A stretch of DNA of 64,000 nucleotides from Crocinitomicaceae bacterium (GTDB lineage: Bacteria > Bacteroidota > Bacteroidia > Flavobacteriales_D > Crocinitomicaceae), in contig JAGYIR010000015.1 in the NCBI GenBank assembly GCA_018402525.1, positions 1 through 64,000 on the forward strand, written 5' to 3'. Made by a program: the position numbers and the translations under genes. The notes under the pieces are model-generated. The model was not told where the DNA came from. It saw only the letters and a list, made by a program, of their open reading frames with translations, and did not search any database. Positions 19,822-27,176 of this stretch are shown here, piece by piece. Position 1 is the stretch's first letter; every line of letters starts with the position of its first letter.

Positions 19822-20208
19822 TTAGAACGGTAAATCGTCGTCCTCGTCGCTTTGTGTGTTTACTTGTGGTGCTGACGATGGCATTGCATCCAAATTCATA
19901 TCAGAAGGTCCACCTTGAGGCATTCCTTGACCTACTTTTTCAATTCTCCACGCATCTAATGTATTGAAGTACTTCACTTCACCTTGTGGACTTGTCCATT
20001 CACGACCTCTTAAGTTGAATGAAACTTCTACTTGGTCACCTTCTGTAAATCCATCAAGCATTGAACATTTATCTTGAGCAGCCTGAAATGCAATTTCTTG
20101 AGGATACATGCTTGAATTTTCACTGACCACAAATTCTCTTTTCGAAAACTTCTCAGTGACCTGCACCGTGTCTTTAATCACTTTTAGTGTTCCTGTTAAT
20201 TTGAACAT
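19822..20208 (-). CDS. DUF3127 domain protein with SSB-like acidic tail
   Basis: A 128-residue protein. The first 95 residues are a DUF3127 domain, predicted as a small beta barrel (LTGTLKVIKDTVQVTEKFSKREFVV, then FNLRGREWTSPQGEVKYFNTLDAWRIEKV). The remaining 30 residues are a Gly/Pro/Ser-rich linker ending in SDEDDDLPF. This tip closely resembles the DDDIPF end of single-stranded DNA-binding proteins, which docks DNA-repair partners. The sequence pattern suggests an OB-fold nucleic-acid binder with a partner-docking tail; function has not been assigned to this family as far as I know. It lies 37 bp downstream of the flavin reductase gene on the same strand. Confidence 0.8.
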   Translation of the reverse strand: MFKLTGTLKVIKDTVQVTEKFSKREFVVSENSSMYPQEIAFQAAQDKCSMLDGFTEGDQVEVSFNLRGREWTSPQGEVKYFNTLDAWRIEKVGQGMPQGGPSDMNLDAMPSSAPQVNTQSDEDDDLPF

Positions 20209-20245
20209 AATTGTTATTTAATTTATTATTCGTTGTTTAATATTT

Positions 20246-21142
20246 TTAACCGTTATTAAAAGCAAGTAATGTCATCCATGCTTCTGCCAACTTATCTTGT
20301 TTTAAAAGTTCTTTTGCCAGTGTGTGCAATGACACTTCTAATTGATCAGGCTCATCCTCCAAAGATATAAATAAATCACTGAGTTCGATGAGTTTATACT
20401 CATTTACATCTGTTTCATTGGGTAGTTCTTCGATTCCCGCAAGTTGACCTAAGTCGTTTCCTGTGAGGACAGTACTCCTCAAAATATCCTTTGGAAGCTG
20501 GTCAAATCCTACTCCAACAGTAGTGATTGGCTTGGAAATTTCAAACATCGATTTTTCATCAGCACGACAGTACCAATTTCCACCCATGCGTGCGACTAGG
20601 TCAATTTTAAGTTGATCTATTTGTTGATTTTCATCCAGTACACTTTCTGAAATATGAATCCGTTGTACTTCGCAAATTACCAAATTACCCGCTCCGCCTT
20701 GATCGCCCAATTCCTTCACTTCAATGACTTTGCATTCAAACTGAACAGGAGATTCAGCAACACGTTTTGGTTTAATTGTTTCCGAAGCAAGTGCTGTGAA
20801 TCCAGCTTTTTCAAATTCACTTACCTCTGGAGCAAACGGTGAACTTGCTAAACTCATTTGTTGCACAATGGCATGGTTCACAATATTAATCACCACTTCT
20901 GGAACCACTTTTACATTGTTGTACGTGTCCTTTGTTTCGTTCGTTCTTCCACTTCTAGCGGGAGAAAAAATCAAAATGGGTGGATTTGCACTAAAAACAT
21001 TGAAAAAGCTAAACGGCGCAAGATTATCGTTTCCTTCAGCGTCAACTGTCGAAGCAAAAGCAATCGGTCGCGGTCCAATCGCACCTAACAAATAGTGATG
21101 CAATTTCGGTACGGGTATTTCTTTTGGGTCTATTGTTAACAT
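20246..21142 (-). CDS. Flavin reductase-like (FMN-binding split barrel) protein
   Basis: A 298-residue protein with an FMN-binding split-barrel domain over about residues 10-200. The family segment LLGAIGPRPIAFASTVDAEG, then LAPFSFFNVFSANPPILIFSP and the T-K-DTYNN motif, are typical of flavin reductase/DIM6-NTAB proteins that bind FMN and reduce flavins or act as small flavoenzymes. The C-terminal 90 residues are helical and charged without a known domain. ATG at 21142 (MLTIDPKEIP) is chosen over the more upstream ATG at 21175 because the family begins with this segment. It is likely co-transcribed with the downstream DUF3127 gene. The substrate cannot be predicted. Confidence 0.85.
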   Translation of the reverse strand: MLTIDPKEIPVPKLHHYLLGAIGPRPIAFASTVDAEGNDNLAPFSFFNVFSANPPILIFSPARSGRTNETKDTYNNVKVVPEVVINIVNHAIVQQMSLASSPFAPEVSEFEKAGFTALASETIKPKRVAESPVQFECKVIEVKELGDQGGAGNLVICEVQRIHISESVLDENQQIDQLKIDLVARMGGNWYCRADEKSMFEISKPITTVGVGFDQLPKDILRSTVLTGNDLGQLAGIEELPNETDVNEYKLIELSDLFISLEDEPDQLEVSLHTLAKELLKQDKLAEAWMTLLAFNNG

Positions 21143-21300
21143 TTCGATTTGTACTTCAAGGGAACAAAGGTACAAGGAATTGTATGGAAGCGCTTTATTT
21201 CATCACAAGTTTTATCCACATTTTTAAAGAGATGTTAACTATTCTATTTAGCCGAAATGAAAAAAATGATGATTGTATTTCCCAATTCGAAATAAATGAA

Positions 21301-21308
21301 TAAATTTG
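21301..21308 (+). promoter_or_regulatory. -7 box TAAATTTG upstream of tRNA-Leu
   Basis: A perfect TAnnTTTG match about 64 bases before the tRNA. A TTG at 21273-21275 lies a little further upstream than ideal for -33. Confidence 0.45.
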
Positions 21309-21371
21309 CACTCCATTTTGGAAACAAATGGAAGAACGGTTAAACGAAACTGTTAGAGATTGAAAGTTATT

Positions 21372-21453
21372 GCGGATGTGGTGAAATTGGTAGACACGCT
21401 AGACTTAGGATCTAGTGCCGCGAGGTGTGTGGGTTCGAGTCCCTCCATCCGCA
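21372..21453 (+). tRNA. tRNA-Leu (anticodon UAG)
   Basis: The acceptor stem GCGGATG (21372-21378) pairs with CATCCGC (21446-21452), followed by discriminator A. The anticodon stem CTAGA/TCTAG encloses loop CTTAGGA with anticodon TAG at 21406-21408. The T arm GGGTTCGAGTCCC and a class II-style variable arm (GTGCCGCGAGGTGT region) are present. The total is 82 nt without an encoded CCA. A UAG anticodon reads CUN leucine codons. The trigger factor gene begins 66 bp downstream. Confidence 0.95.
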
Positions 21454-21519
21454 CAACAAGTGATGGTATTCGCCAAAAGCGGATGCCATTTTTTTTTAGA
21501 AAAATTTAAAATTCAGTAA

Positions 21520-22878
21520 ATGATGAATGTAGTTCGCGAAGATGTGGATGCGTTAAACGCAGTTTTAAAGGTGGAAATAGCTCCTTCAGATTATGAAGGG
21601 AAAGTCAAAGAAACATTAAACAAGTATCGTAAAACAGCTAAAATACCAGGATTCAGACCAGGACATGTCCCAATGGGATTGGTTCAAAAGCAATACGGTC
21701 GATCCGTATTATCGGAAGAATTGAACAAATTGGTCAATGATTCACTGCAAAACTACATTCGTGATAATAAGATTGAGATTTTAGGGAATCCGATTCCTGC
21801 TAAGGACGGTCAGTTTGAAGGAGATTTTGAAAATCCATCTGATTTTGCATTCAAATTCGAAATAGGTTTAGCTCCAACATTTGAAGTGCCATTGTCTGCG
21901 AAAAGTAAATTCACGTACAACAAAGTGAAGGTGGATAAAAAACTGATCGACAAACAAATAAATGATTTGCGTCGTCGTTACGGAAAACTTGTTTCAGCGG
22001 AAGAAGTAGGTGAAACGGATATGATTTTAGCCCAATTTGTCGAGTTAAATGCCGACGGATCTATCAAAGAAGGTGGGATTTTGCACTCATCAACAATTTC
22101 TATGGAGTTTGTTGAAGATAAAAAGGTGAAGAAAGAATTGACTGGAAAGAAGATCGGAGATAAGGTGGTTGTGAACCCTGAATCCGTTTCTAAAGGAGGA
22201 AAGGATACCGCAGCAATGTTGGGGATTACTGAAGACGCTTTAGCAGCGACATCTGATAAGTTCGAAATGAAGATCACCGAGATCAAAGCGATGGAATTGG
22301 CTGATTTGAATACGGAATTGTTTGATAAACTATTCGGAGAAGGAGAAGTTAAATCAGAGAAGGAATTGGAAGAAAGAATCAAGTCTGACTTGTCTAACAT
22401 GTTTGTTAATGATTCTGACCGTGTTCTTACAAGAGATGTTTACGAGAACTTAGTTGAAAAAACGAAAATATCATTACCTGATACATTCTTAAAGCGTTGG
22501 ATTAAGTTGTCAAACGAGAAAGAAATTTCGGACGAGCAGATTGAGAAAGAATACGATGGTTATGCAAAAGGTTTAAAATGGCAATTGATCCAAGGTGCTA
22601 TTTTCAAGAACAACAACATCAAGTTGGATAACCAAGAAGTAATGGACTTCACGAAAGGATTGCTAGTAAACAACTATGCGCAATACGGAATGCCAGCTCC
22701 AGAGGATAAAGAATTGACAGCTTCAGCGATGCATGTGTTACAAAACCAAGAGGAAGCAGGTCGTATTTACGATATGTTAGCGGAGCAAAAATTGACTACT
22801 TTCTTCAAGGAAACAGTTAAACTGAGCGAGAAAGAAGTTTCTTACGATGATTTCGTGAAGTTGGCGCAAGCGAAGTAA
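21520..22878 (+). CDS. tig: Trigger factor (ribosome-associated chaperone)
   Basis: A 452-residue trigger factor that binds nascent chains at the ribosome exit. The N-terminal ribosome-binding domain includes KIPGFRPGHVPMGLVQKQYG (about 42-61), the ribosome-docking signature. A middle region corresponds to the PPIase position and a long helical C-terminal domain follows (about 250-450, KSEKELEERIKSDLSNMF to the end). In Bacteroidota the middle FKBP-like domain is often divergent, as it appears here. ATG 21520 or the adjacent ATG 21523 can be the start. It is followed by about 110 bp and then the Fic gene on the same strand, which has its own promoter-like box. Confidence 0.92.
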   Translation: MMNVVREDVDALNAVLKVEIAPSDYEGKVKETLNKYRKTAKIPGFRPGHVPMGLVQKQYGRSVLSEELNKLVNDSLQNYIRDNKIEILGNPIPAKDGQFEGDFENPSDFAFKFEIGLAPTFEVPLSAKSKFTYNKVKVDKKLIDKQINDLRRRYGKLVSAEEVGETDMILAQFVELNADGSIKEGGILHSSTISMEFVEDKKVKKELTGKKIGDKVVVNPESVSKGGKDTAAMLGITEDALAATSDKFEMKITEIKAMELADLNTELFDKLFGEGEVKSEKELEERIKSDLSNMFVNDSDRVLTRDVYENLVEKTKISLPDTFLKRWIKLSNEKEISDEQIEKEYDGYAKGLKWQLIQGAIFKNNNIKLDNQEVMDFTKGLLVNNYAQYGMPAPEDKELTASAMHVLQNQEEAGRIYDMLAEQKLTTFFKETVKLSEKEVSYDDFVKLAQAK

Positions 22879-22955
22879 CCTTTCCTATTTCGTATAGCTT
22901 TCATAATAAATATGTCATAAAAAGGGCATATCTATAAAACGTGTACTTTTTTTTG

Positions 22956-22963
22956 TATTTTTG
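22956..22963 (+). promoter_or_regulatory. -7 box TATTTTTG upstream of Fic gene
   Basis: Matches TAnnTTTG. It overlaps the TTG that opens the reading frame at 22961 and so argues for translation starting at ATG 22991 instead. Confidence 0.45.
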
Positions 22964-22990
22964 GTACATGTGAAATATATACGGGACAAA

Positions 22991-24064
22991 ATGCACCATA
23001 TAAAAAATCTTGATAAATTACCTCCCAAAAGAGAGAATGTAGAGACCTTAGAGATACTTCGACAATTGAGTAAGTCCTCAAAATCTTTGGGTGAACTAAA
23101 GGGAATTGCTCAAATAATGCCGAATCAAGAAATGCTCATTAATGCAGTAGTTCTGCAAGAAGCAAAGGATAGCTCTGAAATTGAGAACATTATCACCACC
23201 CAAGATGAATTGTATGAAGCTCTAGCCACAAAATCTATAGATGGTTCACAAGTAAAGGAGGTGATAAATTATAGAAGGGCTATTTTCTTGGGTCATGATT
23301 TGTTAAAGAAGCAGGGATATTTAAGATTAAAAGATATCGAGTTTTTGCAAAAGACAATTGTAGAGAATAACGCTGGTGTAAGAAGTATGGCTGGAACAGT
23401 TTTGAGGAATGATAAAACTGGAGAAGTTGTATATACACCGCCACAAGAAAAAGAGCAAATACTAGATTTATTGAGTAATTTTTTAGATCACTTCAACCTA
23501 AAACAAGAAGATACTCCACCACTAATAAATTTAGCAATATTGCATTATCAATTCGAAAGTATTCACCCATTTTACGACGGAAATGGACGTACAGGAAGAA
23601 TACTGAATATCTTATATCTGATAATTAACGATCTACTTGATATTCCTATACTATATTTAAGTTCATACATAAATGATAATAAGTCTGATTATTACAGGCT
23701 TCTGAACAAAGTAAATAAATCTGACGAATGGGAAGAATATATCCTATACATGCTAAAAGCTATAGAGGAAACCTCAAAAAGGACTATTGACAAAATTAAT
23801 TCGATTAACAATTTACTTGTAGATACAATAGAATTAGTACAAAGTAAGGAACCAAAAATTTATAGAAAGGAGCTTGTAGAATTGCTATTTGAACAACCCT
23901 ATTCTAAAATTGAGCATGTAGTTCAGACGTTAAATGTAGAAAGAAAAGCAGCCTCTAGATATTTGAGTAGTTTAGAACAAATTGGAGTCGTTGCTTCTGA
24001 AAAAATAGGAAGGGAAACTATTTATATAAATAGAAAATTAATCAAAATTTTAAAGGAGCATTAA
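22991..24064 (+). CDS. Fic family protein (class II, self-inhibited AMP-transferase type)
   Basis: A protein of about 357 residues. The order is an N-terminal helical Fic_N-type region containing the inhibitory helix SSEIEN (about 60-65, matching S/T-x3-E-G/N); the catalytic Fic core with the complete motif HPFYDGNGRTGR (about 189-200); and a C-terminal winged-helix-like region (EPKIYRKELVELLF to the end, with VQTLNVERKAASRYLSSLEQIGVV). Fic enzymes usually transfer AMP to a hydroxyl side chain of a target protein; the Glu in the inhibitory helix keeps ATP binding in check. Targets are unknown. It stands alone, with no antitoxin gene beside it. Composition is AT-richer than its neighbours, hinting at an accessory gene. 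An upstream TTG (22961) or GTG (22970) could also serve as start. Confidence 0.88.
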   Translation: MHHIKNLDKLPPKRENVETLEILRQLSKSSKSLGELKGIAQIMPNQEMLINAVVLQEAKDSSEIENIITTQDELYEALATKSIDGSQVKEVINYRRAIFLGHDLLKKQGYLRLKDIEFLQKTIVENNAGVRSMAGTVLRNDKTGEVVYTPPQEKEQILDLLSNFLDHFNLKQEDTPPLINLAILHYQFESIHPFYDGNGRTGRILNILYLIINDLLDIPILYLSSYINDNKSDYYRLLNKVNKSDEWEEYILYMLKAIEETSKRTIDKINSINNLLVDTIELVQSKEPKIYRKELVELLFEQPYSKIEHVVQTLNVERKAASRYLSSLEQIGVVASEKIGRETIYINRKLIKILKEH

Positions 24065-24074
24065 TCATACTAAC

Positions 24075-24108
24075 GGGTCTAAGTAATTTTCTACATTTAT
24101 GTAGACCC
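24075..24108 (+). terminator. Weak hairpin after Fic gene
   Basis: GGGTCTA (24075-24081) pairs with TAGACCC (24102-24108) around a 20-base AT-rich loop just after the stop. There is no T-run, so termination is only possible. Confidence 0.3.
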
Positions 24109-24170
24109 AGTTTCATCTCATAAATACGCTATAATTTGTTGTTAAAATCTAAAACACCAAACCCTTAAAA

Positions 24171-25055
24171 TTACTCTTTTACCATCCCTTGCATTTTCAG
24201 CGAAATACTATCACCATACAACAGTGGACCAAAAACGTGTCTACCGTCAATTGTATAGAGCGTCTTTGGTTCATTTGCTAACTCGTACAATCGCTCTGCA
24301 TGTTTGTAGGGAATCGTTTTGTCTTCCGTGCTGTGAATGATCAGCAATGGTTTTGTATAGTTTTTAATGTTCTTTTCGGCACTGTACATTTCACGGACAA
24401 AAATTCGACTAAGAAAAGGTACGCGATCGTTTGCAACGTCTTTGTGAGAGGAAAAGGCACCTTCAATGATCAATCCGTCAATTAAGTGTTGATTTCTCGG
24501 TCCGACAACCGCTGCTAAATGTCCCCCAAGCGATTGACCGTACATCAGCATTTTGTGATAGTGAATATTATCTTGCTTCAACAGATAGTTTAATCCATCT
24601 TGCGCATCTCGAAGCACATTCTTACGTTTAGATTTCCCTTGAGAGAATCCAAAACCACTGTAATCAATCATAAAAACTTGAAAACCATTGTTCATAAAAG
24701 GTTCCATGAGCGGGTAGTTATAGACGATATTTCCTGCGTTTCCGTGTAAAAAATAGATAGTCGTTCCGTTGTAATTTTCTTTGGGTTTAGCCAACCATGC
24801 ATGTAAGGTATCGCCCTTTGAGTTTTCAAAAAAATGATTCGTCAGAACATAGGATAAATCTGCTACTTCATTCGTTGAACGCTTGATGACAGGTGAATAA
24901 TCTTCCTTAAAAGACAGTGTCAGTGTATCATCAAATTTTTCCGCGTAATCCGAATAGGTATCTGTTTTTGTCAATGGAAACGGGTGCAAAAAGAGTTTGT
25001 TGAATGCACAGGATGAAACGAAAAGTGCGATAAGCGAAACGAATAGGAGTTTCAT
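24171..25055 (-). CDS. Alpha/beta hydrolase lipoprotein
   Basis: A 294-residue lipoprotein: signal MKLLFVSLIALFVSSC with lipobox Cys16, then an alpha/beta hydrolase domain. It has the oxyanion HGNAGN loop (FLHGNAGNIVYNYP), the nucleophile elbow MYGQSLGGHLAAV (Ser), an acidic residue in HSTEDKTIPY and a late His in DGRHVFGP. The pattern resembles the serine aminopeptidase/BAAT-like (Abhd13/BEM46) group. The substrate is not predictable. It would be anchored at an envelope membrane. It is transcribed after sppA in the same direction, but a strong hairpin at 25126-25158 separates them, so it is probably its own unit. Confidence 0.82.
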   Translation of the reverse strand: MKLLFVSLIALFVSSCAFNKLFLHPFPLTKTDTYSDYAEKFDDTLTLSFKEDYSPVIKRSTNEVADLSYVLTNHFFENSKGDTLHAWLAKPKENYNGTTIYFLHGNAGNIVYNYPLMEPFMNNGFQVFMIDYSGFGFSQGKSKRKNVLRDAQDGLNYLLKQDNIHYHKMLMYGQSLGGHLAAVVGPRNQHLIDGLIIEGAFSSHKDVANDRVPFLSRIFVREMYSAEKNIKNYTKPLLIIHSTEDKTIPYKHAERLYELANEPKTLYTIDGRHVFGPLLYGDSISLKMQGMVKE

Positions 25056-25125
25056 AGGTGGAATTTGTTCTGAATGAAATTAAAAATAGCTAAAGATAGT
25101 GAATGGAGTGGATGAAGTAAAAAAA

Positions 25126-25158
25126 AACTGCCAATCCATTGAATGCGGACTGGCAGTT
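25126..25158 (-). terminator. Rho-independent terminator downstream of sppA
   Basis: AACTGCCAATCC (25126-25137) pairs with GGACTGGCAGTT (25147-25158), 11 of 12 positions, with A-rich sequence on the left (a T-run for the minus-strand transcript). It lies 20 bases beyond the sppA stop. Confidence 0.75.
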
Positions 25159-25177
25159 TCTTCTTTATACAAATTAA

Positions 25178-26968
25178 TTACTCAATCGTAATCTCGTAAG
25201 GCATGCGCATTTGAATACCTTGGTACGATTCTAATGCCTTTAACTGGTTGTAATAGTGCATCAATGATGCTGGAATTTCAGGAACTTTTGTAGAAGCTTC
25301 TAATTCTTCACTCTCTTCCAATTGCTCTATAAATTCAGCAAATTTATCTTGTTTCACCAATGGATAGTAGAGTACTTTTGAATCTTTAATTCCGGCATTC
25401 TTAGCTGCATAGGCGATGGCATCTTTCAACCCTCCTAATTCATCCACAAGACCAATATTCAATGCATCACGCCCCGTCCATACACGTCCACGTCCAACCA
25501 CGTTCACTTCTTCTACGGTCATTTCGCGACCTTCGGCTACACGCTCTTTGAACTGTTGGTAGATATCATCCACTCCTTTTTGAATGATCACCATTTCTTC
25601 TTCAGTCAATTTTCTGTTCGTCGTCATGATGGCATGTTTGTTCGTCGATGCTCTGTCGAACGTAATTCCAAGTTTATTTTCCATCATTTTACCAGTGTAA
25701 GGAATCATACCGAACACACCAATCGATCCAGTGATAGTATTTGCATCCGCAAAAATGCGATCTGCAGGCGCTGCAATGTAGTAACCTCCAGAAGCGGCAA
25801 CATCTCCCATTGAAACGATGACTTTTTTCACCTTGTTCGTTTTTTGTACTTCTCTCCAAATTTCGTCACTCGCTAAAGCACTTCCACCGGGACTATTAAT
25901 TCTGAAAACAATCGTTTTAACCGATTCGTTTTCACGCGCCTCTTTAAATAGCTCGCAAATTTCATCCGATGTCAATCCTTCACCAGATTTTGCAACCCCA
26001 CCTTCAGCAAGAATTACGGCAATATTTGGCTTGTCATTTTTCATCAACGCTTGATCTTGATAGAAACGTTTTTTAGCGTATTTGCTAAAATTCATAAATT
26101 CTAGCTTTTCCTCTTTGACATTTACCTTTTCTGCCAAAATTGTCATTACTTCATCTCGGTATTTTGTGGCGTCAATTAATTTGTAGTTCACAGCATCTTC
26201 CACACTTTGAACCAATGCATTTTCTGCAATTCGATCCAATTCTTCGATGGTTGTTTTTCTATCTTTTGCAATGTCCATTCGGTATTCCTTCCAAAATTCA
26301 GCCATGTAACGCTCAATTTGCACACGTGAAGAATCACTCATATCGTTTCTAAAGAATGGTTCCACTGCACTTTTGAAATCATTATCAGAACCACGAATGA
26401 TTTGCATTTCGACATCTAACTTTTCCAGTGTAGTTTTAAAGAAAGATAACTCAGCTCCAAGTCCCAAAAACTGCATCATTGAAGATGGAAAACCATAGCT
26501 TTCGTTCGCTGCAGATGCGATGTAGTATTCTTTTTGCGTTACGACTTCACCACTGTTGTAAGCGACAACAAACTTTCCAGATTCTTCAAAATCGTTGATC
26601 GCATCTCTAATCTCTTTTGCCGTTGCAAAACCACAGCTCAAATTGTCAATCTCGATGAAAATTCCCTTAATTTTTTTGTCTTCTTTTGCCGCTTCAAGTC
26701 CATGTAAAATATCAGACAAACCAGCGACGTGACTCATCGAAAAACTCATTGGGTCAAACTCGCTGCTTCCTTTTTCACCTATCGGTCCGTTTAGTTGCAT
26801 GTGAAGGATTGTTTTATCCTTTACTTCAAAACCTTTTTCAGCAGTGAAGCCACTGATAATTCCTCCGATCACTAATAACCAGATAATTAAACCAAGCACC
26901 GAAACGATAAGCGCAGCCCACAAACTCGGCCAAAAGATTCTTCCAAATGTTACTTTTCTCTCTGACAT
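25178..26968 (-). CDS. sppA: Signal peptide peptidase SppA, 67-kDa type
   Basis: A 596-residue inner-membrane serine protease that degrades cleaved signal peptides. It has one N-terminal membrane span (about 14-40, FWPSLWAALIVSVLGLIIW) and two tandem peptidase S49 domains. The first carries the catalytic Lys region (IIRGSDNDFKSAVEPFF). The second carries the nucleophile Ser in GDVAASGGYYIAAPADRI, followed by TITGSIGVFGMIP. The Ser/Lys dyad split between two repeats is characteristic of the long form. ATG 26968 (MSERKVTFGRI) is chosen over 27016 because it directly precedes the membrane anchor and lies about 25 bases after a -7 promoter box. Confidence 0.92.
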   Translation of the reverse strand: MSERKVTFGRIFWPSLWAALIVSVLGLIIWLLVIGGIISGFTAEKGFEVKDKTILHMQLNGPIGEKGSSEFDPMSFSMSHVAGLSDILHGLEAAKEDKKIKGIFIEIDNLSCGFATAKEIRDAINDFEESGKFVVAYNSGEVVTQKEYYIASAANESYGFPSSMMQFLGLGAELSFFKTTLEKLDVEMQIIRGSDNDFKSAVEPFFRNDMSDSSRVQIERYMAEFWKEYRMDIAKDRKTTIEELDRIAENALVQSVEDAVNYKLIDATKYRDEVMTILAEKVNVKEEKLEFMNFSKYAKKRFYQDQALMKNDKPNIAVILAEGGVAKSGEGLTSDEICELFKEARENESVKTIVFRINSPGGSALASDEIWREVQKTNKVKKVIVSMGDVAASGGYYIAAPADRIFADANTITGSIGVFGMIPYTGKMMENKLGITFDRASTNKHAIMTTNRKLTEEEMVIIQKGVDDIYQQFKERVAEGREMTVEEVNVVGRGRVWTGRDALNIGLVDELGGLKDAIAYAAKNAGIKDSKVLYYPLVKQDKFAEFIEQLEESEELEASTKVPEIPASLMHYYNQLKALESYQGIQMRMPYEITIE

Positions 26969-26992
26969 GATAATTCTATTTAAGTTGAATTT

Positions 26993-27000
26993 CAAAAGTA
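26993..27000 (-). promoter_or_regulatory. -7 box TACTTTTG upstream of sppA
   Basis: The minus strand reads TACTTTTG, a TAnnTTTG match, 24 bases before the sppA ATG (26968). Confidence 0.45.
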
Positions 27001-27176
27001 GGTCATAAATGCGCAAAGATTATTAGTTATAGTACAGGTGGTAAATTCAATTGGTTGAGTGAATTGATTTTATGGATGGATGATGTCGTCTTGAGAACAA
27101 TTGCCATGAAATTAGTGCGTTAAAAAGTACTGGATTTTCATGATTTATCCTTAAATTGCAATCAAACTAGAAAACT

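Noticed and set aside
22880-24064. Toxin-antitoxin pair around the Fic gene
   Set aside because: No small antitoxin frame was found on either side; the inhibitory motif lies within the Fic protein itself.
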